Below, piece after piece: positions 32,594 through 41,812 of a DNA stretch of 64,000 bases. The notes beneath the pieces were generated by a model that was not told the origin of the DNA, did no database searches, and worked only from the letters and a program-made list of their open reading frames with translations. Source of the DNA: Flavobacteriaceae bacterium R38. GTDB lineage: Bacteria > Bacteroidota > Bacteroidia > Flavobacteriales > Flavobacteriaceae. Numbering within the stretch: the stretch's first letter is position 1; the number at the start of each line of letters is the position of its first letter. A program made the position numbers and the translations under genes. Location: contig WXYP01000004.1 in the NCBI GenBank assembly GCA_009901575.1, positions 479,050 to 543,049 of the forward strand. Reading direction: 5' to 3'.

Positions 32594-34126
32594 TTATTTT
32601 GTTTTTCGCGGTATTTTTTGATCCAATTCAGATATCGAATAGAGTGTCCAGGCTAATATGACAGCATTTTTCATAATATCATCTTCCCTTACATATTCCA
32701 GAACATCTAATTGTGTATGATGTGTCGCCGTATTATATTCCAAAGGATCCTGGATAAACTGAAAAGACGGAATATTATAGTGATCAAAAGTCTCATGATC
32801 TGTAGAAAGCGTATTTTCAATAGTAAGGGTACCTTCGGTTAAATCGGAAACCGAATTAAATATCTTTTTTAAAGCCGGTCGTGCATATTCATTGTTTTGA
32901 AGATAAAGCCCTCTGATAGCACCGCTACCGTTGTCTAAATTTAAATAGGCAGAGACTTTGGTCGATGCTTTGTTCGGTTTTTTATCTAAAGCTCCAAAAT
33001 GTGCTTTCCCATAATCTACAGATCCGATAAAAGCTTGTTCTTCTCCTTCCCATAACCCTATTCTGATCGTTCTTTTAGGAGTGAATCCGATTTCTTTTAG
33101 AATTCGCAAAGCTTCGATAAGAATAACACTATTGGCACCATTGTCTGTTGCCCCGGTTCCAGAATGCCAGGAATCAAAATGAGCGCCTACCAAAACAGTT
33201 TCCGATTTTAATTTGGGATCGGTACCCGTAAGTTCACCTAAAATATTAACATTATTCTCTGGTTCATGATAAAAAGAAGTTTCTAAGTTTAACCTGATTT
33301 TTGGCGTGACATTCAACTGAAGCATTCGTGCCAATCTTCCAAAATGTTCCGGCATAATGGTAAAATAAGGTAAGGGCATTAAATCGCCATTTTTATAATA
33401 GTAAGTCCCTTGCGGATGCAATATACCCAGGTGAATCGCTCGTGTTTTTAAAATAGCCAGTGCGCCTTCAGCTTCTGCGAAACGGAGAAACTCATCATCA
33501 GAAAAATCATCAGTTTCCCAGGATTTTAATAATTCAGGAAGTGGTGTTTGTTTGTTTTTAGCAGTTAATTGTTTTTCTTTTTCATGCAACTCATCTTCAG
33601 AAAATCGTCTTGAAAGTTTATCGTCTAAAGATTGCTTTTGAGGAGCTTTTCCATATAAAATTACTTTCCCTTTAAGCTTTCCTCCAAACGTTTGCCGTAC
33701 CGAATTCATATCGGAAATACTTTCTATATGAACAACTTCTCCGGTAACAATACCGTTAGAACTTTTACTCATAACCAACGGATAAGCCTCAATATGCATA
33801 TAATTAGGAGCTACCATCTCTACATTAAAGCTCTCCAGTTGCCATCCCCTGCATGAGTTACAGTACTTTTCAAAATGAACATTCTGAAGTCCTGTTTTTT
33901 TCATTTCTTCGGAGATCCATTTTGCAGCAGCTAGATATTCACGGGTACCGGTCAGGCGTTGCCCGTAAACATCAGTTAAATAACTCACCATTTCCATAGC
34001 TTTGGAATTTCTAAAACCCTCATCCCGGATTTTTGCAAGCATTGCTTCCTGGGTAGAGGTTTGAGCATTACCGGTAAATAAAGCAACAGAAAATAATATT
34101 GAAAAAAATAGAACTCTTAATTTCAT
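32594..34126 (-). CDS. M28-family zinc aminopeptidase, secreted
   Basis: The signal peptide (MKLRVLFFSILFSVALFTGNA) precedes an M28 peptidase of 510 aa. An inserted PA-like domain lies in the first half (about 120-300). The catalytic core has VGAHFDSWHSG (zinc His and Asp), ATDNGANS (bridging Asp region) and LWEGEEQAFIGS (catalytic Glu-Glu). A late FDHYNIPSF and a His in ATHHTQLD complete the ligands. It is likely a periplasmic or extracellular aminopeptidase/carboxypeptidase Q-like enzyme. It is monocistronic, and nothing specific links it to its neighbours. Confidence 0.92.
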   Translation of the reverse strand: MKLRVLFFSILFSVALFTGNAQTSTQEAMLAKIRDEGFRNSKAMEMVSYLTDVYGQRLTGTREYLAAAKWISEEMKKTGLQNVHFEKYCNSCRGWQLESFNVEMVAPNYMHIEAYPLVMSKSSNGIVTGEVVHIESISDMNSVRQTFGGKLKGKVILYGKAPQKQSLDDKLSRRFSEDELHEKEKQLTAKNKQTPLPELLKSWETDDFSDDEFLRFAEAEGALAILKTRAIHLGILHPQGTYYYKNGDLMPLPYFTIMPEHFGRLARMLQLNVTPKIRLNLETSFYHEPENNVNILGELTGTDPKLKSETVLVGAHFDSWHSGTGATDNGANSVILIEALRILKEIGFTPKRTIRIGLWEGEEQAFIGSVDYGKAHFGALDKKPNKASTKVSAYLNLDNGSGAIRGLYLQNNEYARPALKKIFNSVSDLTEGTLTIENTLSTDHETFDHYNIPSFQFIQDPLEYNTATHHTQLDVLEYVREDDIMKNAVILAWTLYSISELDQKIPRKTK

Positions 34127-34254
34127 GTGTATAAAACGTTTAACTTTTTGTAATGAAGTTGTTTGAAAATTTTTATTGTGGTAAGATATAAATTTAATGG
34201 GAGTTCAATATGAAATGAGGAATATTTTAATTTTCTAATTCCTTGTTACCATAT

Positions 34255-34318
34255 CATTCCTACGAAGGCAGGAATCCATGCTATTTTTAATTTTTTAGAT
34301 TCCTGCGAAGGCAGGAAT
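34255..34318. repeat. Pair of dispersed palindromic repeats
   Basis: Two copies of the ATTCCTGCGAAGGCAGGAAT palindrome family (34256-34275, slightly degenerate; 34299-34318) lie between tesA and the M28 gene. The same element occurs at about 38514, 42081, 44248, 59127, 61194 and 61247. Confidence 0.85.
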
Positions 34319-34343
34319 GACAATTCTTTTTCAGAGGGAAGAT

Positions 34344-35036
34344 TTATTTGATAACATTTTCTAAAATAGCCCATACATTGTCGGCTAAGATTTTATGTCC
34401 TTCTACAGTAGGATGAATTCCATCTGCCTGGTTAAGTTCCGGAATACCTCCGACATTTTCCAATAGAAAAGGAATAAGATATAGCTCGTTTTTCTCAGCC
34501 AGATCAGGGAAAATAGTTCTGAACTCAGTAGTATAAGTTTGCCCCATATTAGGAGGGATTTGCATTCCTGCAAGCACAATTTCTACTTCCGGATTCTTCT
34601 CCCGAACAGCATCAATAATAACCTGTAAATTTTCACGGGTTTCCTGAAGCGGAATTCCGCGTAAACCATCATTTGCACCTAATTCGAGTACAAAAATATC
34701 CACTTTTTGATTGAGTACCCAATTTAAACGACTCCTTCCTCCAGAGGTTGTTTCTCCACTTAAACCGGAGTTCACTACCATATAGTTTAATTGTAGCGAA
34801 TCTATTGTCGCCTGTATCAATGCAGGGAAAGCATCATTTACATCATCTAAACCATAACCAGCAGTAAGACTGTCTCCAAAAAACAAAATGGTTTTGGCTG
34901 AGGTGCTTTCATTTGTAGTATTCTCTGTTTCTTTTGTTACTGATTCACTATCGTTTTCTTTTTTATCAGTATTTCCACCACAAGAAATCATCAGAAGAAA
35001 AATAAAAAAATAACGAAATTTTAAGATACAATACAT
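34344..35036 (-). CDS. tesA: SGNH/GDSL lysophospholipase/arylesterase, TesA-like lipoprotein
   Basis: The lipoprotein signal ends MISC and is followed by an acidic, Thr/Ser-rich linker (about 20-45). The SGNH hydrolase blocks are present: block I FFGDSLTAGYG with the nucleophile Ser, block II NSGLSGETT (Gly), block III LGANDGLRG (Asn) and block V DGIHPTVEGH (Asp, His). It is divergent from an ABC ATPase-permease pair like YbbA-YbbP, the same arrangement as E. coli tesA-ybbA-ybbP, which supports the name. It probably hydrolyses esters, thioesters or lysophospholipids in the periplasm. Confidence 0.9.
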   Translation of the reverse strand: MYCILKFRYFFIFLLMISCGGNTDKKENDSESVTKETENTTNESTSAKTILFFGDSLTAGYGLDDVNDAFPALIQATIDSLQLNYMVVNSGLSGETTSGGRSRLNWVLNQKVDIFVLELGANDGLRGIPLQETRENLQVIIDAVREKNPEVEIVLAGMQIPPNMGQTYTTEFRTIFPDLAEKNELYLIPFLLENVGGIPELNQADGIHPTVEGHKILADNVWAILENVIK

Positions 35037-35068
35037 AGGGTCGCTCGTCTAAAATTCAAATCGTTTGC

Positions 35069-35076
35069 TAATTTTG
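35069..35076 (+). promoter_or_regulatory. Candidate -7 promoter box for ybbA-like gene
   Basis: TAATTTTG fits TAnnTTTG, 35 bp before the ATG at 35112. Confidence 0.45.
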
Positions 35077-35111
35077 CTCTTTTGCAATTTCGCAAATCCA
35101 AATTGATTGTT

Positions 35112-35801
35112 ATGCCAAAGATATTAAAGATTCACAATCTTGAGAAGACATATACAAGTGGGTCTAAAAAATTAACAGTATTAAATGATATTTCTTTTGA
35201 AATTGAGCAAGGAGAAACTTTTTCAATAGTCGGTCCGTCAGGGAGTGGAAAAACTACATTGTTAGGGCTTTGCGCCGGATTAGATCGTCCGAACTCAGGA
35301 ACTGTTGAATTATGTGGTACTCCGTTGCAAGAGATGAATGAAGATCAGCGCGCCCTGTTAAGAAATAAAGAAGTTGGCTTTATTTTTCAAAACTTTCAAT
35401 TATTACCTACACTTAGTGCTTTAGAAAATGTAAGTGTGCCGTTGGAATTGCAAGGCGTAAAGAATGCTTCAAAAATTGCAAAAGAATTGCTGGATAAAGT
35501 AGGTTTGGCAGCTCGTTCACATCATTATCCGTCTCAACTTTCAGGAGGAGAGCAGCAACGAGTAGCTTTGGCAAGAGCTTTTTCTAATAAACCCTCTATT
35601 TTATTTGCAGATGAACCTACAGGAAATCTGGATGAAGAAACCGGAGAAAAAGTAATCAAATTACTTTTTGAATTAAACGAAGAAGCCGGAACAACCCTGG
35701 TGATTGTTACTCACGATTTGGAATTGGCAAACAGGACACAACAAATCCTTAGATTAAAAGGAGGAAAAATTATAGCTAACGAAAGAACACTGGTATCTTG
35801 A
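35112..35801 (+). CDS. ybbA: ABC transporter ATPase, YbbA/LolD-like
   Basis: The ATG at 35112 is preferred to the in-frame TTG at 35082, giving MPKILKIHNLEKTYTSG. It has all ATPase motifs: Walker A (GPSGSGKTT), Q-loop (FIFQNFQLL), signature LSGGEQQR, Walker B (ILFADEPTGNLDE) and H-loop (VTHD). The sequence is of the MacB/LolD/YbbA class that works with FtsX-like permeases. The stop codon overlaps the TTG start of the permease gene. It is divergent from tesA, as in enterobacteria. Its function is energy supply for a mechanotransmission-type or lipid-related ABC system. Confidence 0.9.
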   Translation: MPKILKIHNLEKTYTSGSKKLTVLNDISFEIEQGETFSIVGPSGSGKTTLLGLCAGLDRPNSGTVELCGTPLQEMNEDQRALLRNKEVGFIFQNFQLLPTLSALENVSVPLELQGVKNASKIAKELLDKVGLAARSHHYPSQLSGGEQQRVALARAFSNKPSILFADEPTGNLDEETGEKVIKLLFELNEEAGTTLVIVTHDLELANRTQQILRLKGGKIIANERTLVS

Positions 35802-38341
35802 GCACTTCATCGAATAAAGCAGGTACAAAATGGTTGTTTAAAATGGCCTGGAGAGATGGAAAAGCGAGTGGTTCCAGATTACTGCTTTTTATGGCGTCGA
35901 TTATACTCGGCATTGCAGCAGTAGTTTCTATCCAGTCGTTTAGCGAGAACCTAAAACAAAATATAACCCAGCAGTCAAAAGCATTAATGGGAGCCGATTT
36001 CATTATTGACAGCAGGCAACTTCCTAATGAAAGAGTACGGGGAATTATAGACTCCCTTGGTGGGGCAGATGCTTCTGAAGTAAATTTTGCATCTATGGCT
36101 GCTTTCCCAAAAAATGACGGAGCAAAACTGGTAAGGGTACGCGGTATTGAAGGGGATTTTCCTTTTTATGGTACGATAGATACAGAACCTGCAGAAGCAG
36201 CGAGAACTTACCAGCAAACTGGGAGTGCATTGGTAGATGCTACGATGATGTTGCAATACGATTTAAAACCAGGGGATTCTATTAAAATAGGAAATGCGAC
36301 TTTACCCATTGCCGGATCTTTAAAATCGGTTCCGGGAAGTACAGCTATTGGTGCTTCGGTGTCCCCTCCGGTGATTATTCCTTTTCGTTTGATAGATCAA
36401 ACCAAACTTTTACAGGTTGGAAGCCGTAAAGAATACCAATACTTTTTTGTGGCTCCGCAGGAAATGGACCTGGATATTTTAGATAGAGATCTGGATCCTG
36501 TTTTAGATGCAGAAGATGCAGATCTGGACACGCATACCGCTACAAGTCAGCGACTAGGGCAAAGCTATCAGAACGTCAGTAAGTTTTTAAACTTAGTAGC
36601 CTTTATTGCGCTTTTATTAGGGTGTGTAGGGATTGCCAGTTCGGTTCATATTTATATCAAAGAAAAATTAAAAGCAGTTGCTGTACTCAAATGTATGGGA
36701 GCTACCCGAAAGCAAAGCTTTTTAATCTATCTTATCCAGATTGCCGGAATGGGATTGATAGGCGGAATCATAGGAACTACTGTTGGAGTATTGCTTCAAC
36801 AATCGTTTCCACTAATCTTACAGGAGTTTTTACCTTTTGATGTTGAAATTACATTCTCGATAACCCCGATTATTATGGGCTTGTTATTGGGAGTTTTTAT
36901 GTCTGTTTTATTTGCATTGTTGCCATTGTTAAATACCTGGTATGTTTCTCCTTTAGAAGTATTACGTATGCAGGAAGGAAGCCTGATAAAATCGAGAAGA
37001 GCACGTTTTTCGACTTTTTTCGGAATCTTACTTTTTATCTTTTTATTCTCTTTCTGGCTTTTAGGAGATGGTTTTTATGCCTTAGGTTTTGTGATCGTAG
37101 TATTGGTTACGTTTGCTATTCTAGCCGGAATTGCCAGTTTGTTTATGAAGGCAATTAAAAAGTTTTTCCCTACATCCTGGGGTTTCACAGCAAGGCAAAG
37201 CTTGTTAAATCTTTTTCGCCCTAACAACCAGACTATGGTGTTGATTTTGGCCATAGGTTTAGGAGCATTCCTGATTAGCACCCTGTATTTTACAAAAGAT
37301 ATGCTGGTAGCAAGGACTTCCATAGAAAACAGTGCCAAAAATCCTAATATTCTTTTATTGGATGTACAAACCGGACAAAAAGAGGCAGTAGCAAATAGTA
37401 TTACGCCAAGAGGTTTACCTATTATTGATGATATGTCTATTGTGACTATGCGAATGCACAGTATTAAGGGTGTATTGGCAAATGATATTCGTAAAGACAG
37501 TACATCCGGAGTGAATGAATGGGTATTAAATCATGAGTTTAGAACTACATATAGGGATTCATTGATCGATTCTGAAATCCTTGCAGAAGGAAAATGGACC
37601 CCGGAAATTACCAACGGAGATCCTATTGTTATTTCTGTTGCCGATAATATTGCTGAGGATGCACAAGTAGAAGTAGGAGATGAGATAGTATTTAATGTAC
37701 AAGGGGTATTAATGAAAACTACAGTAGGAAGCATTCGTCAGGTAGACTGGGGGAGAGCCCAAATGAACTTTTCCATTGTATTTCCAAAAGGAGTTCTGGA
37801 ACAAGCACCGCAGTTTCATGTATTGACTACCTATGCACCGGATGAAGCTACCTCGGCTTCTTTACAACAAGAGCTGGTAAAGAAATTCCCGAATGTTTCT
37901 ATTATAGATTTACGTCAGATATTAACCATCCTGGAAGATATCTTGGACAAGATTGCCTGGGTCATCAACTTTATGGCATTCTTTAGTATTCTTACAGGTA
38001 TTATTGTACTTATAGGTTCTGTACGTACCAGTAAATACCAGCGTATTAAAGAGAGTGTGTTGTTACGGACCCTGGGTGCTAAAGGTAAACAGATTCTACG
38101 TATCACTGCTTTAGAATATTTCTATCTTGGTATTATAGGTAGTGGAATAGGAATCCTTTTGTCTTTAATAAGTAGCCAGTTATTGGCACGTTTGGTATTT
38201 GAAACCCCTTTTGTTCCTTCTTTAATGCCGTTTTTAGTGTTTTTACCAGGGATTACTGCTTTGGTATTGGGAATAGGTTTGGCAAATAGCAGAGGGGTAT
38301 TAAAGAGTCCGCCATTAGAGGTTTTGAGAAGGGAAGGGTAA
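35798..38341 (+). CDS. ybbP: FtsX-like ABC permease, YbbP-like
   Basis: This 847-aa membrane protein has an N-terminal helix (LLLFMASIILGIAAVVSIQSF), a large periplasmic domain (about 40-250), three helices with an FtsX domain (KEKLKAVAVLKCMGATRKQ), a central pair of helices, a second periplasmic domain (about 500-700) and a final FtsX domain (ESVLLRTLGAKGKQILRI), ending PLEVLRREG. The duplicated FtsX layout is that of YbbP. The start is taken as the TTG at 35798, overlapping the ATPase stop as TTGA. An ATG at 35843 would also keep the first helix. Confidence 0.88.
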   Translation: MSTSSNKAGTKWLFKMAWRDGKASGSRLLLFMASIILGIAAVVSIQSFSENLKQNITQQSKALMGADFIIDSRQLPNERVRGIIDSLGGADASEVNFASMAAFPKNDGAKLVRVRGIEGDFPFYGTIDTEPAEAARTYQQTGSALVDATMMLQYDLKPGDSIKIGNATLPIAGSLKSVPGSTAIGASVSPPVIIPFRLIDQTKLLQVGSRKEYQYFFVAPQEMDLDILDRDLDPVLDAEDADLDTHTATSQRLGQSYQNVSKFLNLVAFIALLLGCVGIASSVHIYIKEKLKAVAVLKCMGATRKQSFLIYLIQIAGMGLIGGIIGTTVGVLLQQSFPLILQEFLPFDVEITFSITPIIMGLLLGVFMSVLFALLPLLNTWYVSPLEVLRMQEGSLIKSRRARFSTFFGILLFIFLFSFWLLGDGFYALGFVIVVLVTFAILAGIASLFMKAIKKFFPTSWGFTARQSLLNLFRPNNQTMVLILAIGLGAFLISTLYFTKDMLVARTSIENSAKNPNILLLDVQTGQKEAVANSITPRGLPIIDDMSIVTMRMHSIKGVLANDIRKDSTSGVNEWVLNHEFRTTYRDSLIDSEILAEGKWTPEITNGDPIVISVADNIAEDAQVEVGDEIVFNVQGVLMKTTVGSIRQVDWGRAQMNFSIVFPKGVLEQAPQFHVLTTYAPDEATSASLQQELVKKFPNVSIIDLRQILTILEDILDKIAWVINFMAFFSILTGIIVLIGSVRTSKYQRIKESVLLRTLGAKGKQILRITALEYFYLGIIGSGIGILLSLISSQLLARLVFETPFVPSLMPFLVFLPGITALVLGIGLANSRGVLKSPPLEVLRREG

Positions 38342-38364
38342 AAAATTAATCCTTTTAATAAACC

Positions 38365-38577
38365 GTCATTGCGAGTTTTACTTTTTAAAGAAAAACGAAG
38401 CAATCCTACTATTTATTAACAGATTGCCACAGTCGTACCTCCTTCGCAATGACAGTTCTAAATAGAAAATGTTATTTGCATGAAAATGCGGAGGGGTTTA
38501 ATACTATATTGTCATTCCTGCGAAAGTAGGAATCTAATGTTATTGAAATACAGATTATAAATCTGTGTGCATTTAGA
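38365..38577. repeat. Repeat-rich intergenic segment with direct repeat copy A
   Basis: It contains a hyphenated inverted repeat (GTCATTGCGAG ... TTCGCAATGAC, about 38366-38454) and the first copy of a 128-bp direct repeat (38412-38539) whose second copy is at 41979-42106. The copy includes a palindrome ATTCCTGCGAAAGTAGGAAT at 38514-38533. No gene is seen. Confidence 0.9.
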
Positions 38578-39750
38578 TTAGTTTTTTAGTGCTTCGTTTA
38601 ATAATTTAATGCCTTCCATCATCTCAAAAGTCAGATTTTTGATTGTTATTTCCGTTTCTCTTTTTGCTCGATTAAATTTAAAATTCAAAGGTGGTAATTC
38701 CATAATTGTTTTTAATAGAACAGCTAAGCTTTTTAAGGAATTTTCAGAATTATCCAATAAACTTTTTGCAGATTCTTGAATACCATTCACTTCTTCAGAA
38801 TTAAAGTTTTTTGCGATAAGGATAACTTTTGAATATGATGAGCCAACTTTTCTAAAGTTTTCAGAGAATATTGGTAATTCATTTTTAATACGATTTTTAA
38901 AATCTGATAACTCAATTGCTAATAGATTAATTATTGTTTTTTGCTTTGCTATTTTTAATCGCTGATCTTTGATATTATTAATTGCATTCATTTCCTTGGT
39001 CCTATTTTCCATTTTTATAGTCCAATCATTCATTGATTCACTCATCGAATTTAAAGAAGTAGTTACTAAATTAAGATGTGATTCGGCTTCTTCTATTGAG
39101 TTAAAAATATCTAATTCAATACTTTTTTCATCAAAGTTTTCTACTTCTGCAATTAAACTTGTAATATGAGAAAATTTATCTTCAATGATTTCAGGTAAAT
39201 TACTGTTTTGATTTTTTTTAGAATTGTCAACATTAGATAACTTGTCATAAATCAATTTAATTAATTGAATCCTAAATAAAGATTCAAATTTTGTTGTAGA
39301 AGAAAATTCGTGATAGAGAACACCTTTATCTCCTAACTCTTTTTTAAACTGATTAATTTTTGTTAGCTCTTCAGGATTAATCTTAGTAATATCAATAGGA
39401 GTAGTAGTTTTGAAATAAATCAATTGCTCTTTTTCTTTATTATTTAGTGCTCTATTTATTTCTTCTACAGTTCCAGATTTGTCTCTTTTTGTAGGTGTTC
39501 CAAGTCTGAGCCAAATAAGACCAATCAAAATATCATATTGACTTTCAATTTGATTATTTATTACTTCTTGAGGATCAGAGCCTATTTGGGTATATGTATC
39601 AGTTTTCCAATTTAATAGTTTTAAAACATAAGAATTCTGTTCTCCTATAGTCTTATTAATATCATCAATGACTAACCTAATAGAGTTTAGTTCATCAACA
39701 ATATCTCCTGGGCAGGAAACAAAAAGTTTTATTTGTTTTACTTGTTTCAT
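38578..39750 (-). CDS. DUF4062-type N-terminal domain protein with helical C-terminus
   Basis: Residues 1 to about 150 match the DUF4062-like pattern: IKLFVSCPGDIVDELNSIR, LLNWKTDTYTQIGSDPQEVIN, YDILIGLIWLRLGTPT, SGTVEEINRA. This Rossmann-like, TIR-related domain is often the N-terminal domain of NLR-type or other conflict proteins. The remaining 240 residues are predicted helical or coiled-coil with no recognised domain. In particular no ATPase domain is present, which is unusual for such proteins. It is an isolated gene in a repeat-rich island between two copies of a 128-bp direct repeat, suggesting acquired DNA. A defence role is possible but unproven. Confidence 0.7.
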   Translation of the reverse strand: MKQVKQIKLFVSCPGDIVDELNSIRLVIDDINKTIGEQNSYVLKLLNWKTDTYTQIGSDPQEVINNQIESQYDILIGLIWLRLGTPTKRDKSGTVEEINRALNNKEKEQLIYFKTTTPIDITKINPEELTKINQFKKELGDKGVLYHEFSSTTKFESLFRIQLIKLIYDKLSNVDNSKKNQNSNLPEIIEDKFSHITSLIAEVENFDEKSIELDIFNSIEEAESHLNLVTTSLNSMSESMNDWTIKMENRTKEMNAINNIKDQRLKIAKQKTIINLLAIELSDFKNRIKNELPIFSENFRKVGSSYSKVILIAKNFNSEEVNGIQESAKSLLDNSENSLKSLAVLLKTIMELPPLNFKFNRAKRETEITIKNLTFEMMEGIKLLNEALKN

Positions 39751-40702
39751 TTAAACCCCAAATTAAACAAAACCACCTCCCTCTAATTACTGAAATCCAT
39801 ACTCCTACAAAAAAAGGGGAAAAACACCCGTAGTGAAATATGGTAAAACCGTAAATGCAATTATATTGTCATTCCGCACTTGATGCGGAATCTAATGTTT
39901 TTGCCTCTTTTTGCTTGTCCAAAAAGAGCCGTAAAAAGGACACTTTCTCTGAGGCATTTTTATCCTCTCCTTCAGGAGTCTAAACCTCATTTATTTTTCT
40001 AAACCATTTCCAAGGCTTCAATGGTTTTTAACGAAAAATAAATGCTATGCAGGAAGAGAAAGATTAGCATTCTAAGAAATTTTTATAAATAACTAAAATA
40101 ATTCCCCTTCTTGATAAGAAGGGGTGCCCGAAGGGTGGGCCTGCCTGCTGGCAAAGGCAGGGAAGTTGAAAAATAAACCCTTCCGCTTTTTCTCAAAAAA
40201 GAAAAACCACCTTCCCTAACTTAGGGAAGGAATTAAATTTTAAATATTTTTAGAAAACCGACCTATTTTTGAGTTTTGCAAGAAATCAAAAAATACTTTT
40301 TATAGGGGATAAGAGGAGCGTTTCGCGAATGAAATGGCTCGAAATGCGGAAGAAGAAAAATATCTGTAGTATTTCAAGAAACTCAAAATAAGTCTTGACT
40401 TTCCCGCCCGTACCGAAAGGCACGTTCGGGCGGGTTGTTTCGTTTTTGTGTCAAGACAAATGCGCAGCATTCATGAATACCAAAAAAAGAAATAATAAAT
40501 ACATGAATAAAAATGAAATGAGAGGAGAAGGCAGAGACGAAGTGAATTTTAGATGAAGCCCTCACCTCAATCCTTTCCTCAATGGAGAGAAGGTTTTTAT
40601 TCTCTCTCAGAAATATTGTAATAAATAGAAAATGTCATTCCGCACGGAGATGCGGAATCTAATAGTATTAATCCCCGAATTATCTATATTAATAGATCTG
40701 AA
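39751..40702. repeat. 952-bp gene-free repeat region
   Basis: No convincing gene is seen. It contains palindromes at 39871-39891 and 40637-40658 (ATTCCGCA...TGCGGAAT), a 146-bp segment 39901-40046 whose inverted copy lies at 61381-61526, a G/A- and C/T-rich block near 40104-40165, a segment 40257-40359 duplicated at 42315-42416, and a strong hairpin at 40403-40434 duplicated at 44496-44527. A 60-codon minus-strand frame at 40383-40565 overlaps these repeats and is not considered a gene. Confidence 0.8.
40403..40434. terminator. GC-rich hairpin, dispersed element
   Basis: CCCGCCCG and CGGGCGGG form a perfect 8-bp stem with a 16-nt loop, followed by T-rich sequence on the plus strand. A near copy with one G-T pair is at 44496-44527. 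It could terminate transcription, but its duplication suggests it belongs to a repeat. Confidence 0.5.
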
Positions 40703-41812
40703 TCAACTTCTCCACATAGATTTTAAGAATTGAGCGACAGAACTTCCAAAGAGTGTTCCAGTAACTTCCGCATAAGTATGAATGTCAATTCTTTTGTAAT
40801 TAAGTGTTTTGATTATTTTTTTGACTTTTGAACCTAACTTTTCAAATTCTTCAGAAAGCAATTCCTTGTTAGATTCTAAAATAGGATGAATAATGGAATC
40901 ATATTTAGCAGGATAACTGGCAAAAAGATGATTCTTTCCATGTGTATGGATAGGAAAAACATTTACTTTTTTTGAAAAAATCCCTATTTGACTAATAGCT
41001 AAATCAGGTAACTTATTAAAATATAAACCTTCGTCAATATTGTCACTTATGCGACCTCCTGCTTTTAAAGCTTGAAGGGCAAATGAACTTTCATATGGAA
41101 GTTTCATTTTAATAAAATTATCTAATAATTTATAAGGGCCAACCCCGCTGTGTACATTGTTTTTTGAGAGCTTATTTATGGCATAATCAATATTGTCTTC
41201 GTCTAATAAAAATATTACATGTTCTTTGTGTTTAACAACAAACCATAAAGAATGTTTAGCATCGTGGTGATTAGTAAGTGCTACTTTTATATGTTCATAT
41301 AAATCATCAGATAGGATATAATTGTTTTTAACGACTTTCTTCATTTTAATGAGAAGCCAGGTATATCCTGTTTCAAAGATATATTGAATAGATGATTTTA
41401 ATAATTCGATATCAATTTTAAGAGAAGAAGGGTGAATAATAAATATTTCATCATACCGTCCTATACTATCTATAGTAATAGCATCTTCAATGGTTTTGTC
41501 AATAGTGTTACTGGTTTGCAAGACCTCCATGAAACTTACTACTATAGTTGTATTCTTATCATTAGGCTCTTGTACTTTAATAGAGTAAAATCGATTTCCT
41601 GATTTGATTAATGGAGTAACATCGGAACCATTGTAAGTCGAATTACGAATAAACTGACTGGTAAACCGATAAAGGATAAACTCAACCTGATTTATTAGAT
41701 GAATATCAATTTTTACAGATAGTTCTCCTATATCTTTAGGGATAGAAGGGCCATAAAAGTTATTGAGTCCTTCAACAATAAAGGGTTTTAATAGATAAGT
41801 AAATTGCTTCAT
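40703..41812 (-). CDS. Hypothetical protein, 369 aa
   Basis: I do not recognise the family. The protein has no signal peptide and no membrane segment. It looks like a mixed alpha/beta cytoplasmic protein. Segments such as YDEIFIIHPSSLKID, HSLWFVVKHKEHVIFLLDEDNIDYAI and NVFPIHTHGKNHLFASYPAKYD are well-formed strands and turns. A C-terminal helical tail ends FGSSVAQFLKSMWRS. It lies between repeat copies with the DUF4062 gene (same strand, 950 bp apart), which may mean that both arrived together. Base composition is AT-rich like the DUF4062 gene. The function is unknown. Confidence 0.7.
   Translation of the reverse strand: MKQFTYLLKPFIVEGLNNFYGPSIPKDIGELSVKIDIHLINQVEFILYRFTSQFIRNSTYNGSDVTPLIKSGNRFYSIKVQEPNDKNTTIVVSFMEVLQTSNTIDKTIEDAITIDSIGRYDEIFIIHPSSLKIDIELLKSSIQYIFETGYTWLLIKMKKVVKNNYILSDDLYEHIKVALTNHHDAKHSLWFVVKHKEHVIFLLDEDNIDYAINKLSKNNVHSGVGPYKLLDNFIKMKLPYESSFALQALKAGGRISDNIDEGLYFNKLPDLAISQIGIFSKKVNVFPIHTHGKNHLFASYPAKYDSIIHPILESNKELLSEEFEKLGSKVKKIIKTLNYKRIDIHTYAEVTGTLFGSSVAQFLKSMWRS

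Noticed and set aside
40383..40565. 60-codon minus-strand frame
   Set aside because: It runs through a GC-rich hairpin and repeat sequence, has no start signal and no protein-like pattern.
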